A stretch of 64,000 nucleotides of DNA. It comes from JAHQVK01 sp036788295 (GTDB taxonomy: Bacteria > Myxococcota > Kuafuiibacteriia > Kuafuiibacteriales > Kuafuiibacteriaceae). Shown here piece by piece: positions 18,282 through 26,429 of this stretch. Within the stretch, counting starts at the first letter, position 1, and each line of letters begins with the position of its first letter. The stretch spans positions 1 through 64,000 of the forward strand of contig DAIQNR010000026.1 in NCBI GenBank assembly GCA_036788295.1. Direction: 5' to 3'. The translations under genes and the position numbers were made by a program. The notes beneath the pieces were generated by a model. It was not told the origin of the DNA. It did not search any database and saw only the letters and a list, made by a program, of their open reading frames with translations.

Positions 18282-19865
18282 TTAGAGCAAAGTATTGAGG
18301 GCAAATCCGAGCTCGAACGCGGGCGGGGCCAGCGACAGACCGTTCGGGAGCGCCCCAGGGACACCACCGATGTCGAGGCCAAAGCGGAGCTCGCCTCGAT
18401 CCCCGAGGTGCACGTTGACGTAGCTGCGCAGAGAGAGGAACCGAAACAGGCGAAGCGAGTGGTCCACCCGGGCGACGGCCGATCGATCGGAGAGGTTCGC
18501 GATCCCGGTGAGGCTCACCGTGTGGTCTTCGAATCCGAGCGGCGCGGGAAACAGGAAAAACGCGGCCAGGTAGTGCCGACCCAAGTACAACGGCTGAAAC
18601 AGGGGGCCTGGGGGCTCGCGAAACCCAAACGGCGACAGATCCACTCCCAGGTCGGCGAGCTGCCTGGTCGCCGCCGGGGCGATGAGCAGCAGCGGGTAGA
18701 ATTCGGCCCCGTCGTAGCCGATGTCGTTGAAGAAATACTCGAGGCCGAGGATCGCTTGGCTCCTGTCCCCGTAGCTGACGGTCACATCGCCTCCGGCCAC
18801 CAGCTGGGGGATGAAGTCGCGGTCCCGGTACCGCACCTCGAGCTCCCCCAGCTCGAGCGGCTCCGCCGCCGACCATCGCCCCCCGAAGAACGGATCTTGG
18901 ACCTGGTGAAGGAGGGCGCCCTCGACCCGCAGCTCGAACGGCCCCACCCCAGCCGAGAGGTCGGCCCCAAACCGCAGCGGCTCGCCTTGCCGCAGCGCCC
19001 CCGACAGGGCCCACTCGGTGGGCCCGAACACGATCTCCCCCCGGACGGCGCCGCCGACGCGATCGAGTCGCGCCGCCCCCTCGAAATTCGCGATGGCGTA
19101 CAGGTTCACCCCTTGGGCCTCGAGCGGAAGATGGAGCTTGAGGAGGCCGACCCCGAGCCGGGGGTCGAACAGGGCCAGCGGGTCGAACCTCTGGGGGTTC
19201 AGAAAGTCGGTCGGGTTCCAGATCCGGCCGGTGCCCCACCGAATGCGCTGCTTTCCTGCGGTCACGAACACGCGCTGGTCGACGTCGAACTTGAGCCACA
19301 GCTGGTCGAGCAGCACCTGGGTCCGCGGGCGCCCGCCCCCGAGCGCGGCCGTCCCGGGGGCGTCGGCCGGGTTGGTCAGGTCCTGAGGGCCGAGCTCGGA
19401 CGGCCCGGCGACGGTCATGTCGTGAAAGAGCCGGGCCCGGACGTAGGTTCGAACCCGGTCCACCGGGCGGGCGTCGAGGAACAGGTCGAGCGTGCTCGGC
19501 GAAACCAGCGTCGAGCGGCTGAGATCGTCGCCGGCGAGCGCCCGGTATTCGAGGCGCAAGAACAGGTCTCCCCCGATCTCGAGCCGGTCGGACGCGGCGT
19601 CGAGCGCCCGGGAGAGCACCCCGAGCGCCTGCCCGGGCGCCGCAGGAGGCTCGGCCCCGCTCGGCGCTTCTTCGCGCCAGTCGGTCCCCGGCCCTCCTCG
19701 CCCCGGGTCCGCCGGTTCGGCCGGCTCGCCGAACAGCTCCTCCTCGAGCTCGGACCGATCCGGCTCCCCGAACAGCTCCTCCTCGAGCTCGGACCGATCC
19801 GGCTCCGACGCTGCCGCCGATCCGGCGAGCGCGAGGAGGATCAGCGGCTGCGCGATTCGAGCCAC
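18282..19865 (-). CDS. Outer-membrane protein of the LolA-like/ABC export operon
   Basis: A 527-residue protein (GTG start at 19865, overlapping the LolA-like gene by 25 bases) with a signal peptide ending near SAAAS. An acidic linker with a duplicated 13-residue unit comes next. From about residue 80 to the end it is a beta-barrel-like chain of amphipathic strands, many with YRxRxF, GKQRIRWG and WNPTDFLNPQ patterns. The last pattern resembles the DUF1302/LbtU-type outer-membrane proteins that travel with LolA-like and RND or ABC exporters. It probably forms the outer-membrane end of the export route. The transported lipid or lipoprotein is unknown. Confidence 0.75.
   Translation of the reverse strand: MARIAQPLILLALAGSAAASEPDRSELEEELFGEPDRSELEEELFGEPAEPADPGRGGPGTDWREEAPSGAEPPAAPGQALGVLSRALDAASDRLEIGGDLFLRLEYRALAGDDLSRSTLVSPSTLDLFLDARPVDRVRTYVRARLFHDMTVAGPSELGPQDLTNPADAPGTAALGGGRPRTQVLLDQLWLKFDVDQRVFVTAGKQRIRWGTGRIWNPTDFLNPQRFDPLALFDPRLGVGLLKLHLPLEAQGVNLYAIANFEGAARLDRVGGAVRGEIVFGPTEWALSGALRQGEPLRFGADLSAGVGPFELRVEGALLHQVQDPFFGGRWSAAEPLELGELEVRYRDRDFIPQLVAGGDVTVSYGDRSQAILGLEYFFNDIGYDGAEFYPLLLIAPAATRQLADLGVDLSPFGFREPPGPLFQPLYLGRHYLAAFFLFPAPLGFEDHTVSLTGIANLSDRSAVARVDHSLRLFRFLSLRSYVNVHLGDRGELRFGLDIGGVPGALPNGLSLAPPAFELGFALNTLL
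19731..19808 (-). repeat. In-frame 39-bp tandem duplication
   Basis: Two 39-bp copies (19731-19769 and 19770-19808), identical except for the last two bases. They encode a duplicated acidic EPDRSELEEELFG unit in the linker after the signal peptide of the outer-membrane protein. The near identity indicates a recent event or slippage-prone DNA. Confidence 0.9.
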
Positions 19866-20590
19866 GCCTTGGTGAAGATGTTCGGGTCGACGTCGGACAG
19901 GTCGAGGTCGGTGATCACGACCGTCGTCCGGTTTCCGGTCTCGACCTCGTCGAAGATGCGGGTCTCCTCCGGGAAGCTCAGCTCCTTGCCTTCCTTGGTG
20001 AGGGCCCGCCGCCATTTGGGGTAATAGGCGGTGCGCATCAGCCGCCCGGACAGGGCATAGTCCTGCCGCTTCAGGACGTTCTTCGAGGCCTGGTCCACCC
20101 ACAGGTGGAGCTTCGGATAGGGGACGGAAGCGCCGTCCTTCGCCGACAGCTCGAGGTGGAGCACGTCGAATCGGCCGAGCTTCTCGTCGCCGAGGTGCAC
20201 GCCCTCATATTGCTCCGACAGCCGCCACTCGTCGAGGTCGGCCCGGCGGGTGTCCGTCCCCATCAACCGCTCGCGCTCCGTCCGCCGCTCCCATTTCCCG
20301 ACGGTCGGGTCGTAGAGAAACAGGTTCTCGTCCACCCTGAGGTATCCCTTTCCGGCTTCGGAGCGAGGCTTCACGAACAGGATGAGGAACCGGCCATCGG
20401 CGTCTCGCCGATAGATGGACGACTGGAACACGGCGTCGGACTCGCCTCCTCGCTTCTGCTCGATGAGGGCCACCGCGCGGTAGTCGCCGGTTGCGCGCTG
20501 GCGGGCGTCGATGTCCGAAAGCAGCGCCTGCACGTCGGCCGCACCGAGCGCGGCGGCCAGAGAGGACAAAAGAAGCATGGGGTTCAACAT
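19841..20590 (-). CDS. LolA-like outer-membrane lipoprotein-sorting family protein
   Basis: A 249-residue periplasmic protein with an N-terminal signal peptide (cleavage near residue 18). It belongs to the 'outer membrane lipoprotein-sorting protein' (LolA-like) family. Supporting features are the repeated antiparallel strands, FLILFVKPRSEAGKGYLRV, a central LFLYDP turn and HLWVDQASKNVLKRQDY near residue 165, all typical of this family next to ABC or RND exporters. LolA-fold proteins carry a lipid or lipoprotein in a half-barrel. The gene sits between permease B and the outer-membrane protein, fitting a shuttle role across the periplasm. The substrate is unknown and it need not be the housekeeping LolA. 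Confidence 0.85.
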   Translation of the reverse strand: MLNPMLLLSSLAAALGAADVQALLSDIDARQRATGDYRAVALIEQKRGGESDAVFQSSIYRRDADGRFLILFVKPRSEAGKGYLRVDENLFLYDPTVGKWERRTERERLMGTDTRRADLDEWRLSEQYEGVHLGDEKLGRFDVLHLELSAKDGASVPYPKLHLWVDQASKNVLKRQDYALSGRLMRTAYYPKWRRALTKEGKELSFPEETRIFDEVETGNRTTVVITDLDLSDVDPNIFTKAWLESRSR

Positions 20591-20603
20591 GGAGGGTTCT
20601 CGT

Positions 20604-21944
20604 TCATCCGACGTGGTGCATGGCCGTCACCGGCTCGAGCCGCGAGGCCGCGAGCGCCGGCCAGACGGAGGACAGCGCCGTGACCGCGGTGAAGGCGACG
20701 ACCGCCACCGCGAGTCGGCCGGGCTCCACCACCAGGTGGAGGGTGTCGCTCATCAGAATGGCCCGGACAGCCTCCACCGGGATCGGGATCTGGGCGGCGT
20801 CGAGCCCCAGCGCCAGCAGCGCCCCGAGCACCGCGCCGGCGGCGGTCCCGATCACCGAGAGCAACAGCGCCTCGAGCAGGAACATGCCGAGCACCCGGCG
20901 CCTCGACATGCCGATAGCCCGAAGGGTCCCGATCTCCCTGGTCCGCTCCCGCACCGCGATGCGCATGGAGTTCATGATGCCCACCGCGATGATGGCGACC
21001 AGGATCGACACCAAGGTCACGGAGATCGCGTCCACCGCCGCCAGCACCCACCCGAGAAAGGACACCTCATCGGTCCAGACGGACGTGTCGAGGCGCTCTC
21101 CGGTCCAAGCCTCCCCCGACACCGTGCCGAACTTCGCGAAGAACGGGGTCGGCTCGTGCGGCATCAGCTCGTAGCCGGCTTCGCTGAGCCGGTCCCGGAG
21201 CTTTCCCATCACCGCTGGCGCCTGCCGGTGGTCTTGCAAGTAGATTTGCACCACCCCGCTCACGTCGGGGCCGAGCCGGTACAGCGTTCGGAGCGTGCTC
21301 TTGCCCACGAAGACGCTGAAGTTCGACAAAAACCCGATGTCCTTGGCCACCGCCGCCACCGTGACCTCGGCGCTGTTGGTCTGGCCTTGGAGGGTCTGCG
21401 CCACCAGGGTCAGCGGGTCGCCGACCCGAACCCCGAGCCGGCGGGCCTGGGCCGAAAACAGGATCGCTCCCCCCGACTCGAGCCGGCGGGGGTCGCCGAT
21501 GATCTCGTCCCGGCCGCCGTCGAGGTACTCGGCCTCCGGAGCGAACCGGAGCATCTCGAACAGGCGACGCTCTTCGGCTACGTCGATTCCTGTCAACCCC
21601 GCTTGCAGGGCCCGGTCGGGGCCGACGATCCGGGCGAAACCCCGGCCCCGGTCCACGACGAGATCGAGCCCGTCCACGCTGCTCTGCACGAGCGCCCTAA
21701 GCGCGGTGACCTCCCGCACCACCGGCGCGGCGTCGCTCGCCCTAGCCTTGAAGAATCCGGCGACGTTGACGTGCCCCGTAGCGAGCGTCGTGGCCGAGCG
21801 GATGAGCGCGTCGGAGATCCCTGCGGACAAGGCGAGCAGCAGGGCGAAGAGCCCCGTGACCGCCGCCAGCGCCGCTCCGAGCAGGAGGGTGCGGCGCCGG
21901 GCTTGGGCGAGGTTTCGGATCGCGATGACGAAATAGGTCCCCAT
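20604..21944 (-). CDS. FtsX/LolE-type ABC permease B
   Basis: A 446-residue ABC permease of the MacB/LolE/FtsX class. One helix lies near the N-terminus (about residues 18-42), then a roughly 230-residue periplasmic domain, then three C-terminal helices. The FtsX-type cytoplasmic signature VRERTREIGTLRAIGMSRRRV lies after the second helix (around base 20920) and is the usual contact with the ATPase. The ATG is immediately upstream-coupled: it shares a base with the stop of permease A (TGATG). The LolA-like gene follows after 13 bases. It is expected to move a substrate between the inner membrane and the periplasmic carrier, driven by the ATPase of the same operon. Confidence 0.9.
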   Translation of the reverse strand: MGTYFVIAIRNLAQARRRTLLLGAALAAVTGLFALLLALSAGISDALIRSATTLATGHVNVAGFFKARASDAAPVVREVTALRALVQSSVDGLDLVVDRGRGFARIVGPDRALQAGLTGIDVAEERRLFEMLRFAPEAEYLDGGRDEIIGDPRRLESGGAILFSAQARRLGVRVGDPLTLVAQTLQGQTNSAEVTVAAVAKDIGFLSNFSVFVGKSTLRTLYRLGPDVSGVVQIYLQDHRQAPAVMGKLRDRLSEAGYELMPHEPTPFFAKFGTVSGEAWTGERLDTSVWTDEVSFLGWVLAAVDAISVTLVSILVAIIAVGIMNSMRIAVRERTREIGTLRAIGMSRRRVLGMFLLEALLLSVIGTAAGAVLGALLALGLDAAQIPIPVEAVRAILMSDTLHLVVEPGRLAVAVVAFTAVTALSSVWPALAASRLEPVTAMHHVG

Positions 21945-24019
21945 CACTCCTCCGTGCGCATCGCCACCACCGGCGGCACCGACGCCCCGAGCGCGGCGGG
22001 GTAGGCGGCCGAGATCCCGGCGACCGACAGCGCGGCGAAAACCGCCACCAAGGCGTGGCCTACAGAGACCTCGGGGTACAGGGCGGGCCCGCCGAACAGA
22101 AAGCGCAGCTCGCGGTTTGGCGCCGGCAGGCCGAAGGCGCCAAATGCGGCGACCACGGCGGCGCCGATGGCCGCCCCGAGGAGCCCAGCGGCGAGCCCGA
22201 GCATCAGCGCCTCCGCGAAGACCATGCCGAGCACGGTGCGGCGGTGGGCGCCGATCGCCCGCAGGGTCCCGATCTCGTTCACCCGCTCCATGGTCGCCAT
22301 GACGAGGGCGTTGTTCACGATCACCGCCGCCACGAGAAAGATGACGACCAGCGCGACATACAAAACGAGGCGCACCACGATGACGAACTGCCCGATGAGA
22401 CCGGAGACGTCCTGCCAAGTCGCGGTGCGCAGCTCGAGACCTTCCCGTTCGATGGCGGCCTCGATGGCGGCCCGGGTCCGCTCCGGGTCTGCCCCCGGAG
22501 AAAAGCGGATCGCCGCGCTGGTGACCAAGCCGCCGGTCAGCGCCGACGCGGGGTACTCGAGGGGCAGGCCCCGCGTGCTCGGACCAGAGAAGCGGGGCGC
22601 GGCGGCCACCGGCTCCGCCGTCTCGGGTCGGATCGGCTCGCTCACCACGAGCGGCCCCTCCCCCCCGAACAGCTTGTCCTCCGCCTCGTCCGGGTCGAGG
22701 TCGGACAGCCCGACCCTGGCCCTCAAGGCGGACAGCTCGGCCTGCTGCTCGGCGGACATCACCCCGTGCAGCTCCCGGAATGTCACCAGGTCGGTGACCT
22801 GGTAGACGCCGGCGAGATCCGAGGCCTCGAGGCCTCGAAGCTCGAAGGTCCCAACGAAAGGCACGTTGACCGCTCGAACGAACCCGCTCTTCGTGAAGCT
22901 GCGCAGCGTCAGCGTGTCGCCCGGCTCGAGCTCGAACAACCGGATCCGGGGGGCGATGAGCGCGTAGAACAGCGCGTGGCGCGGCTCGAGGGTCGAATCG
23001 TCCACGGTGAGGAACGCCTCGAGCAGCGCCGGTAGCTCGCGGTCGTCTTGGCCAAGGTGGGCCGCGAGCCCCTCGGTGACCTCCGCCGCCTCGGACGGGT
23101 CGAGGTCCTGGGCCACCCGGCGCCACTGCCGGGCCAGGCGCCGCACCCGCGCTTGTTGCCCCGGGTCGTCGGCGATCCGCATCCCCTGCTCCGCATTCTC
23201 CATCAGAACGTCCAGACCCCGGGCCACCGGGTGCTTGACCTGGCTCTCGTAGAACCGATGCGAGAACAAGAACCCCCGCTTTCCGCTCGGGATCGCTTGG
23301 CCCAGCACCACCCGGAAGCCGGGGAAGTGCTCGGCGTAGCGACCGGGGTCGGTCCCGAGGAAGCGAAAGATGAATTGCCGGCCTCCGTCATCGAGCGGAC
23401 CGATCCGCATCTCGAGCGCGTCGAGACCTTCGCCCGGTGGATCGGCGAGCCGCTCGAGCGAGTCGCCAGCGAGCACGTCGGCCACGACGCGCAGCTTGTC
23501 GTCGATGCGCTGCGGGTCGTCCGCGATGCGTTTTTCGGCCTCGAGTTCCTCCCCGAGCTCCGCGAGCAGGCCGCGCAGCTCGGCGGCGAGCTGGGACAGG
23601 CGGTCCCGGTCGGCGCTCCCGCCGGCTTCGGCGCGCAGAGCTTCGAGCCGGCGGTCGATCGGGCCTTTGGTGGTGAGCGCGCCGAGCTCGGTCCCCATCG
23701 GGACCACCGCCTCCACCCCGGGGACCGCCGCGAGCACCGGTGAGACCCGCTCGAAGTGGTCGATTCGGCCCACGTCCGGGGCCCCGATGAAGCTCGAGCC
23801 GAGCAGGATGAGCTCGTCGGGCGCCCGGCGGTCGTAGACCTGCAGGTCGGCGGCGACGCTGCCGGTGATGCTGGCCCGCATGGCCGCCTCGACCCCTTCG
23901 AGCAGGGCGAGGCCGACCATGACCAGCGCGGCACCGGCGGCCAGGATCGACCCGACGAGCGCGGTCTTTCCTCGGTGGCTCGCGAGGCTGCCGAGCGCGA
24001 GGCGGAGGATCAGGCGCAA
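21944..24019 (-). CDS. FtsX/LolE-type ABC permease A with enlarged periplasmic domain
   Basis: A 691-residue permease of the same class as its neighbour but with a periplasmic domain of about 480 residues rather than 230. One N-terminal helix (about 18-45) and three C-terminal helices are seen, with the coupling segment MERVNEIGTLRAIGAHRRTV near base 22230. The extra periplasmic part contains charged helices (AELRGLLAELGEELEAEKRI) and may be a docking platform. No ATG is available. I chose TTG at 24019 because GGAGA stands 7 bases upstream on the coding strand, giving a 10-base overlap with the ATPase gene. It ends sharing a base with permease B. Confidence 0.88.
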   Translation of the reverse strand: MRLILRLALGSLASHRGKTALVGSILAAGAALVMVGLALLEGVEAAMRASITGSVAADLQVYDRRAPDELILLGSSFIGAPDVGRIDHFERVSPVLAAVPGVEAVVPMGTELGALTTKGPIDRRLEALRAEAGGSADRDRLSQLAAELRGLLAELGEELEAEKRIADDPQRIDDKLRVVADVLAGDSLERLADPPGEGLDALEMRIGPLDDGGRQFIFRFLGTDPGRYAEHFPGFRVVLGQAIPSGKRGFLFSHRFYESQVKHPVARGLDVLMENAEQGMRIADDPGQQARVRRLARQWRRVAQDLDPSEAAEVTEGLAAHLGQDDRELPALLEAFLTVDDSTLEPRHALFYALIAPRIRLFELEPGDTLTLRSFTKSGFVRAVNVPFVGTFELRGLEASDLAGVYQVTDLVTFRELHGVMSAEQQAELSALRARVGLSDLDPDEAEDKLFGGEGPLVVSEPIRPETAEPVAAAPRFSGPSTRGLPLEYPASALTGGLVTSAAIRFSPGADPERTRAAIEAAIEREGLELRTATWQDVSGLIGQFVIVVRLVLYVALVVIFLVAAVIVNNALVMATMERVNEIGTLRAIGAHRRTVLGMVFAEALMLGLAAGLLGAAIGAAVVAAFGAFGLPAPNRELRFLFGGPALYPEVSVGHALVAVFAALSVAGISAAYPAALGASVPPVVAMRTEE

Positions 24020-24711
24020 GCGACCGTCTCCTCGCGGACGACCCGCCCGTCCTTCATCTCCACCACCCGCGACGCCTGCTCGATGACCCGGGGATCGTGG
24101 GTGCTGAAGATGAAGGTGGTGTCCCGTTCCCGGTTCAGCGCCTTCATCAGCTCGATGATGGTGCCCCCGGTGACGGAGTCGAGGTTCGCCGTCGGTTCGT
24201 CGGCGAGCACGATCCGGGGCCGGGTCACCAGCGCCCGGGCCACCGCCACCCGCTGACGCTGCCCGCCGGACAGCTCGCTCGGCCGCTGCCGAAGCTGCGG
24301 CCCGAGCCCGACCTGCTCGATGATCTCGAGCACCCGCTCCCGCCGCTGCGCTCTTTGCGTCCCGCCCTGCAGGAGCAGCGGCAGCTCGACGTTCTGAAAC
24401 ACGTCGAGGACCGCGACCAGGTTGAAGCTCTGAAAGATGAACCCGAGCTGGCGGAGCCTGAGTTCGGTCAGGCCCCGCTCTCCGAGCGACCGGGTGTCGG
24501 AGCCAGCGACCAGCACGCTGCCCCGGGTGGCGACGTCCACGCAGCCGATGAGGTTCAAGAGCGTGGTCTTGCCGCTTCCCGACGGACCGGCCACCGTCGT
24601 GAACTCTCCCGGGCCAAACGAGAGGCTGACGTCCCGGAGCGCGGTCACGACCTGGTTTCCGAGCGGGTACTCCTTCGTGACCTCGCGCAGCTCCACGATC
24701 GCCGGCTCCAT
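24010..24711 (-). CDS. LolD/MacB-type ABC transporter ATPase
   Basis: A 233-residue nucleotide-binding subunit of the LolD/MacB/FtsE class. Walker A is GPSGSGKTT (about residues 43-51), the Q-loop is IFQSFNLV, the signature LSGGQRQRVAVARAL, Walker B IVLADEPTANLD and the H-loop STHDP. The length is right for a stand-alone ATPase. It is the first gene of the minus-strand operon ATPase, permease A, permease B, LolA-like, outer-membrane protein, so it should power that exporter. Its start codon faces the divergent beta-barrel gene across 264 bases. Confidence 0.94.
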   Translation of the reverse strand: MEPAIVELREVTKEYPLGNQVVTALRDVSLSFGPGEFTTVAGPSGSGKTTLLNLIGCVDVATRGSVLVAGSDTRSLGERGLTELRLRQLGFIFQSFNLVAVLDVFQNVELPLLLQGGTQRAQRRERVLEIIEQVGLGPQLRQRPSELSGGQRQRVAVARALVTRPRIVLADEPTANLDSVTGGTIIELMKALNRERDTTFIFSTHDPRVIEQASRVVEMKDGRVVREETVACA

Positions 24712-24882
24712 GGCCGGGCAAGAGCACCAAGCGCCGGCCCCCCGGCAACCGGAGAGCAACACTGGCGGCTCCCCGTCCGCCTGCGGCCGACCGCCTTCCA
24801 GCGGTGCGAAAGTTGACGTTTGCGGAGCGACCGCCGCGGCGGGAGCGGGGAAAACGAGGGCGTTACGGTCAAAAAACGATCG

Positions 24883-24911
24883 TTGGCAAGGCGACCGGGG
24901 GCCCGTATGTG
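24883..24911 (+). promoter_or_regulatory. Candidate sigma-70-type promoter
   Basis: TTGGCA (24883-24888), a 17-base spacer and TATGTG (24906-24911) precede the plus-strand beta-barrel gene by about 65 bases. The -35 matches the consensus in five of six positions, the -10 is weaker. GAGGGGG near 24960 could serve as ribosome site for the TTG start at 24976. Proposed from sequence alone. Confidence 0.4.
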
Positions 24912-24975
24912 ACATTCGTCGGACGACGGGCTTCGGCCCATCGGGTAGCACGGTACCGCCGAGGGGGCACACGAG

Positions 24976-26427
24976 TTGACGAAGCATCCAGTTCGCAGAG
25001 CCGGGCCACTGGCCCTCCTTATCTCGATGACCGGTCTGGCGATGGCGGTGAGCCCCGCCTTCGCGCAGGACGACGACGGCGACGAGCCCCAGGCCGAGGC
25101 CGCCGACGCTCGGGCCGAAGAAGACCGGACCGAAGAGGAGGCGCCGAGCCCGACCCCGGTCGAAGCGCCCACCCCAGGTCCGGAGGAGGACGAAGAGCCC
25201 AGCTCGGAGGCGGAGGAGCGGCCGATCCGCTCCTCGGAGAACGCCGAGCGGCCTCGGCAGCGGCCGGCGCCCGCGGTCGAGTCCACCCAGCCCACGCCGG
25301 AGCCCAGCGGGGCCGAACCGGAGCTCGAAGTCGCCGAGGACGAAGAGGTGGAAGAGGTCGAGGTCGCTCCGGGCAAGAAGGTCAAAAAGAAGAAGAAGAA
25401 GCACAACGTCGACGAGGACGGAAAGGCGGCAGCCGCGCTCGGCGCCGCGAACCCGGTGGTGGCGCTCGAGACCGGCAAGCCGTGGCAGCTGATGGCGGAG
25501 GTGGGCACGACGCTCGGCTCGAGCACCTTCACCCGAAACCAGGCCACGGCGGCCGGCTACAGCGTCGCGCTGACCGGTCTGTACAAGCTCGCGCCGCTGT
25601 TCGAAGGCCGGCTCGACGCGGTCGTTCGAACCTCGTTCGACCAAACGATCGCCGAAGGGTACAACGCCGGTCTGTTCGCCGGCGCGACCTCGCCGAACCA
25701 AGCCTTCTTTCGCGACATCCGGGTGGGCGTTCTCGGGCGTGGGCTCTATCGGCTCGAGGCGCTCGGTCTCACCTTCGGCGCCAACGCGATCATCGACATC
25801 CCCACCTCGGAGAACGCCCAGTTCTGGGGCCGAATCTTCCGCTGGAACCTAGGCGTCAACGCGGTGGAGCTGCTCCAGAACGTCGGCCCGGGCAACTTGC
25901 TGATCACTCTGTTCGGCACCTTTCGCCAAGACGTGGGGCAGATGAACCCGGTGGTCCAACGGGAGCGCGAAAACCAGCAGATCGCGGTGTGCCGCAACGC
26001 AAACCAGGATGACCAGGGGAACTGTCTGACCGACGTCGCCCCGTTTGCCTTCGGCGTCGTCTACGGAGGCAGCCTCCGGTACTTGCTGGGCAGCTTCACG
26101 ATGGGCTTCGGCGTGTCGCTCATCAGCAACTTCGGCCATCAGCTCCGAGACTCGGCTCTCGGTGGGACGCTGGAGGGTGGCATCCCCGCGAGCCAGGCCG
26201 GCAGCAGCAACAACGCCACCGACGCCCTCGATCACACCCTGTTCATGTTCACGAGCGCCGACGTCACCTACGTCGTGAGTCAGAACATGAACGTCAGCCT
26301 GGGGCTCAGCGCGTTCCAGCTCCCCATCCGCTACCAGGACGACGGCTGGGGGCTCGTTTGGCCGTTCTTCGACTCCCCTGAGAGGGGTTTCACGAACCTC
26401 GCGCTCAACTTCACCTTCATGTATTGA
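24976..26427 (+). CDS. Exported beta-barrel protein with acidic/basic linker
   Basis: A 483-residue protein starting at TTG (24976), which gives a complete signal peptide: basic n-region HPVRR, hydrophobic core, cleavage near AFAQDD. A later ATG (codon 18) would cut the signal. Residues about 32-125 are a low-complexity, strongly acidic, Pro-rich linker ending in a polylysine run (KKVKKKKKK). The remaining 340 residues are beta-rich with Gly/aromatic alternation and end in a terminal aromatic residue (FTFMY), as in outer-membrane barrels. It is divergent from the ABC export operon and convergent with the membrane kinase, 2 bases apart. Function unknown. Confidence 0.78.
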   Translation: MTKHPVRRAGPLALLISMTGLAMAVSPAFAQDDDGDEPQAEAADARAEEDRTEEEAPSPTPVEAPTPGPEEDEEPSSEAEERPIRSSENAERPRQRPAPAVESTQPTPEPSGAEPELEVAEDEEVEEVEVAPGKKVKKKKKKHNVDEDGKAAAALGAANPVVALETGKPWQLMAEVGTTLGSSTFTRNQATAAGYSVALTGLYKLAPLFEGRLDAVVRTSFDQTIAEGYNAGLFAGATSPNQAFFRDIRVGVLGRGLYRLEALGLTFGANAIIDIPTSENAQFWGRIFRWNLGVNAVELLQNVGPGNLLITLFGTFRQDVGQMNPVVQRERENQQIAVCRNANQDDQGNCLTDVAPFAFGVVYGGSLRYLLGSFTMGFGVSLISNFGHQLRDSALGGTLEGGIPASQAGSSNNATDALDHTLFMFTSADVTYVVSQNMNVSLGLSAFQLPIRYQDDGWGLVWPFFDSPERGFTNLALNFTFMY

Positions 26428-26429
26428 CG

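Noticed and set aside
18070..18282. N-terminal extension of the 160-residue gene to the ATG at 18282
   Set aside because: The stretch is AT-rich with dyads and A-runs unlike coding DNA here.
18408..20024. 538-residue open frame on the plus strand
   Set aside because: Shadow of the outer-membrane protein and LolA-like genes.
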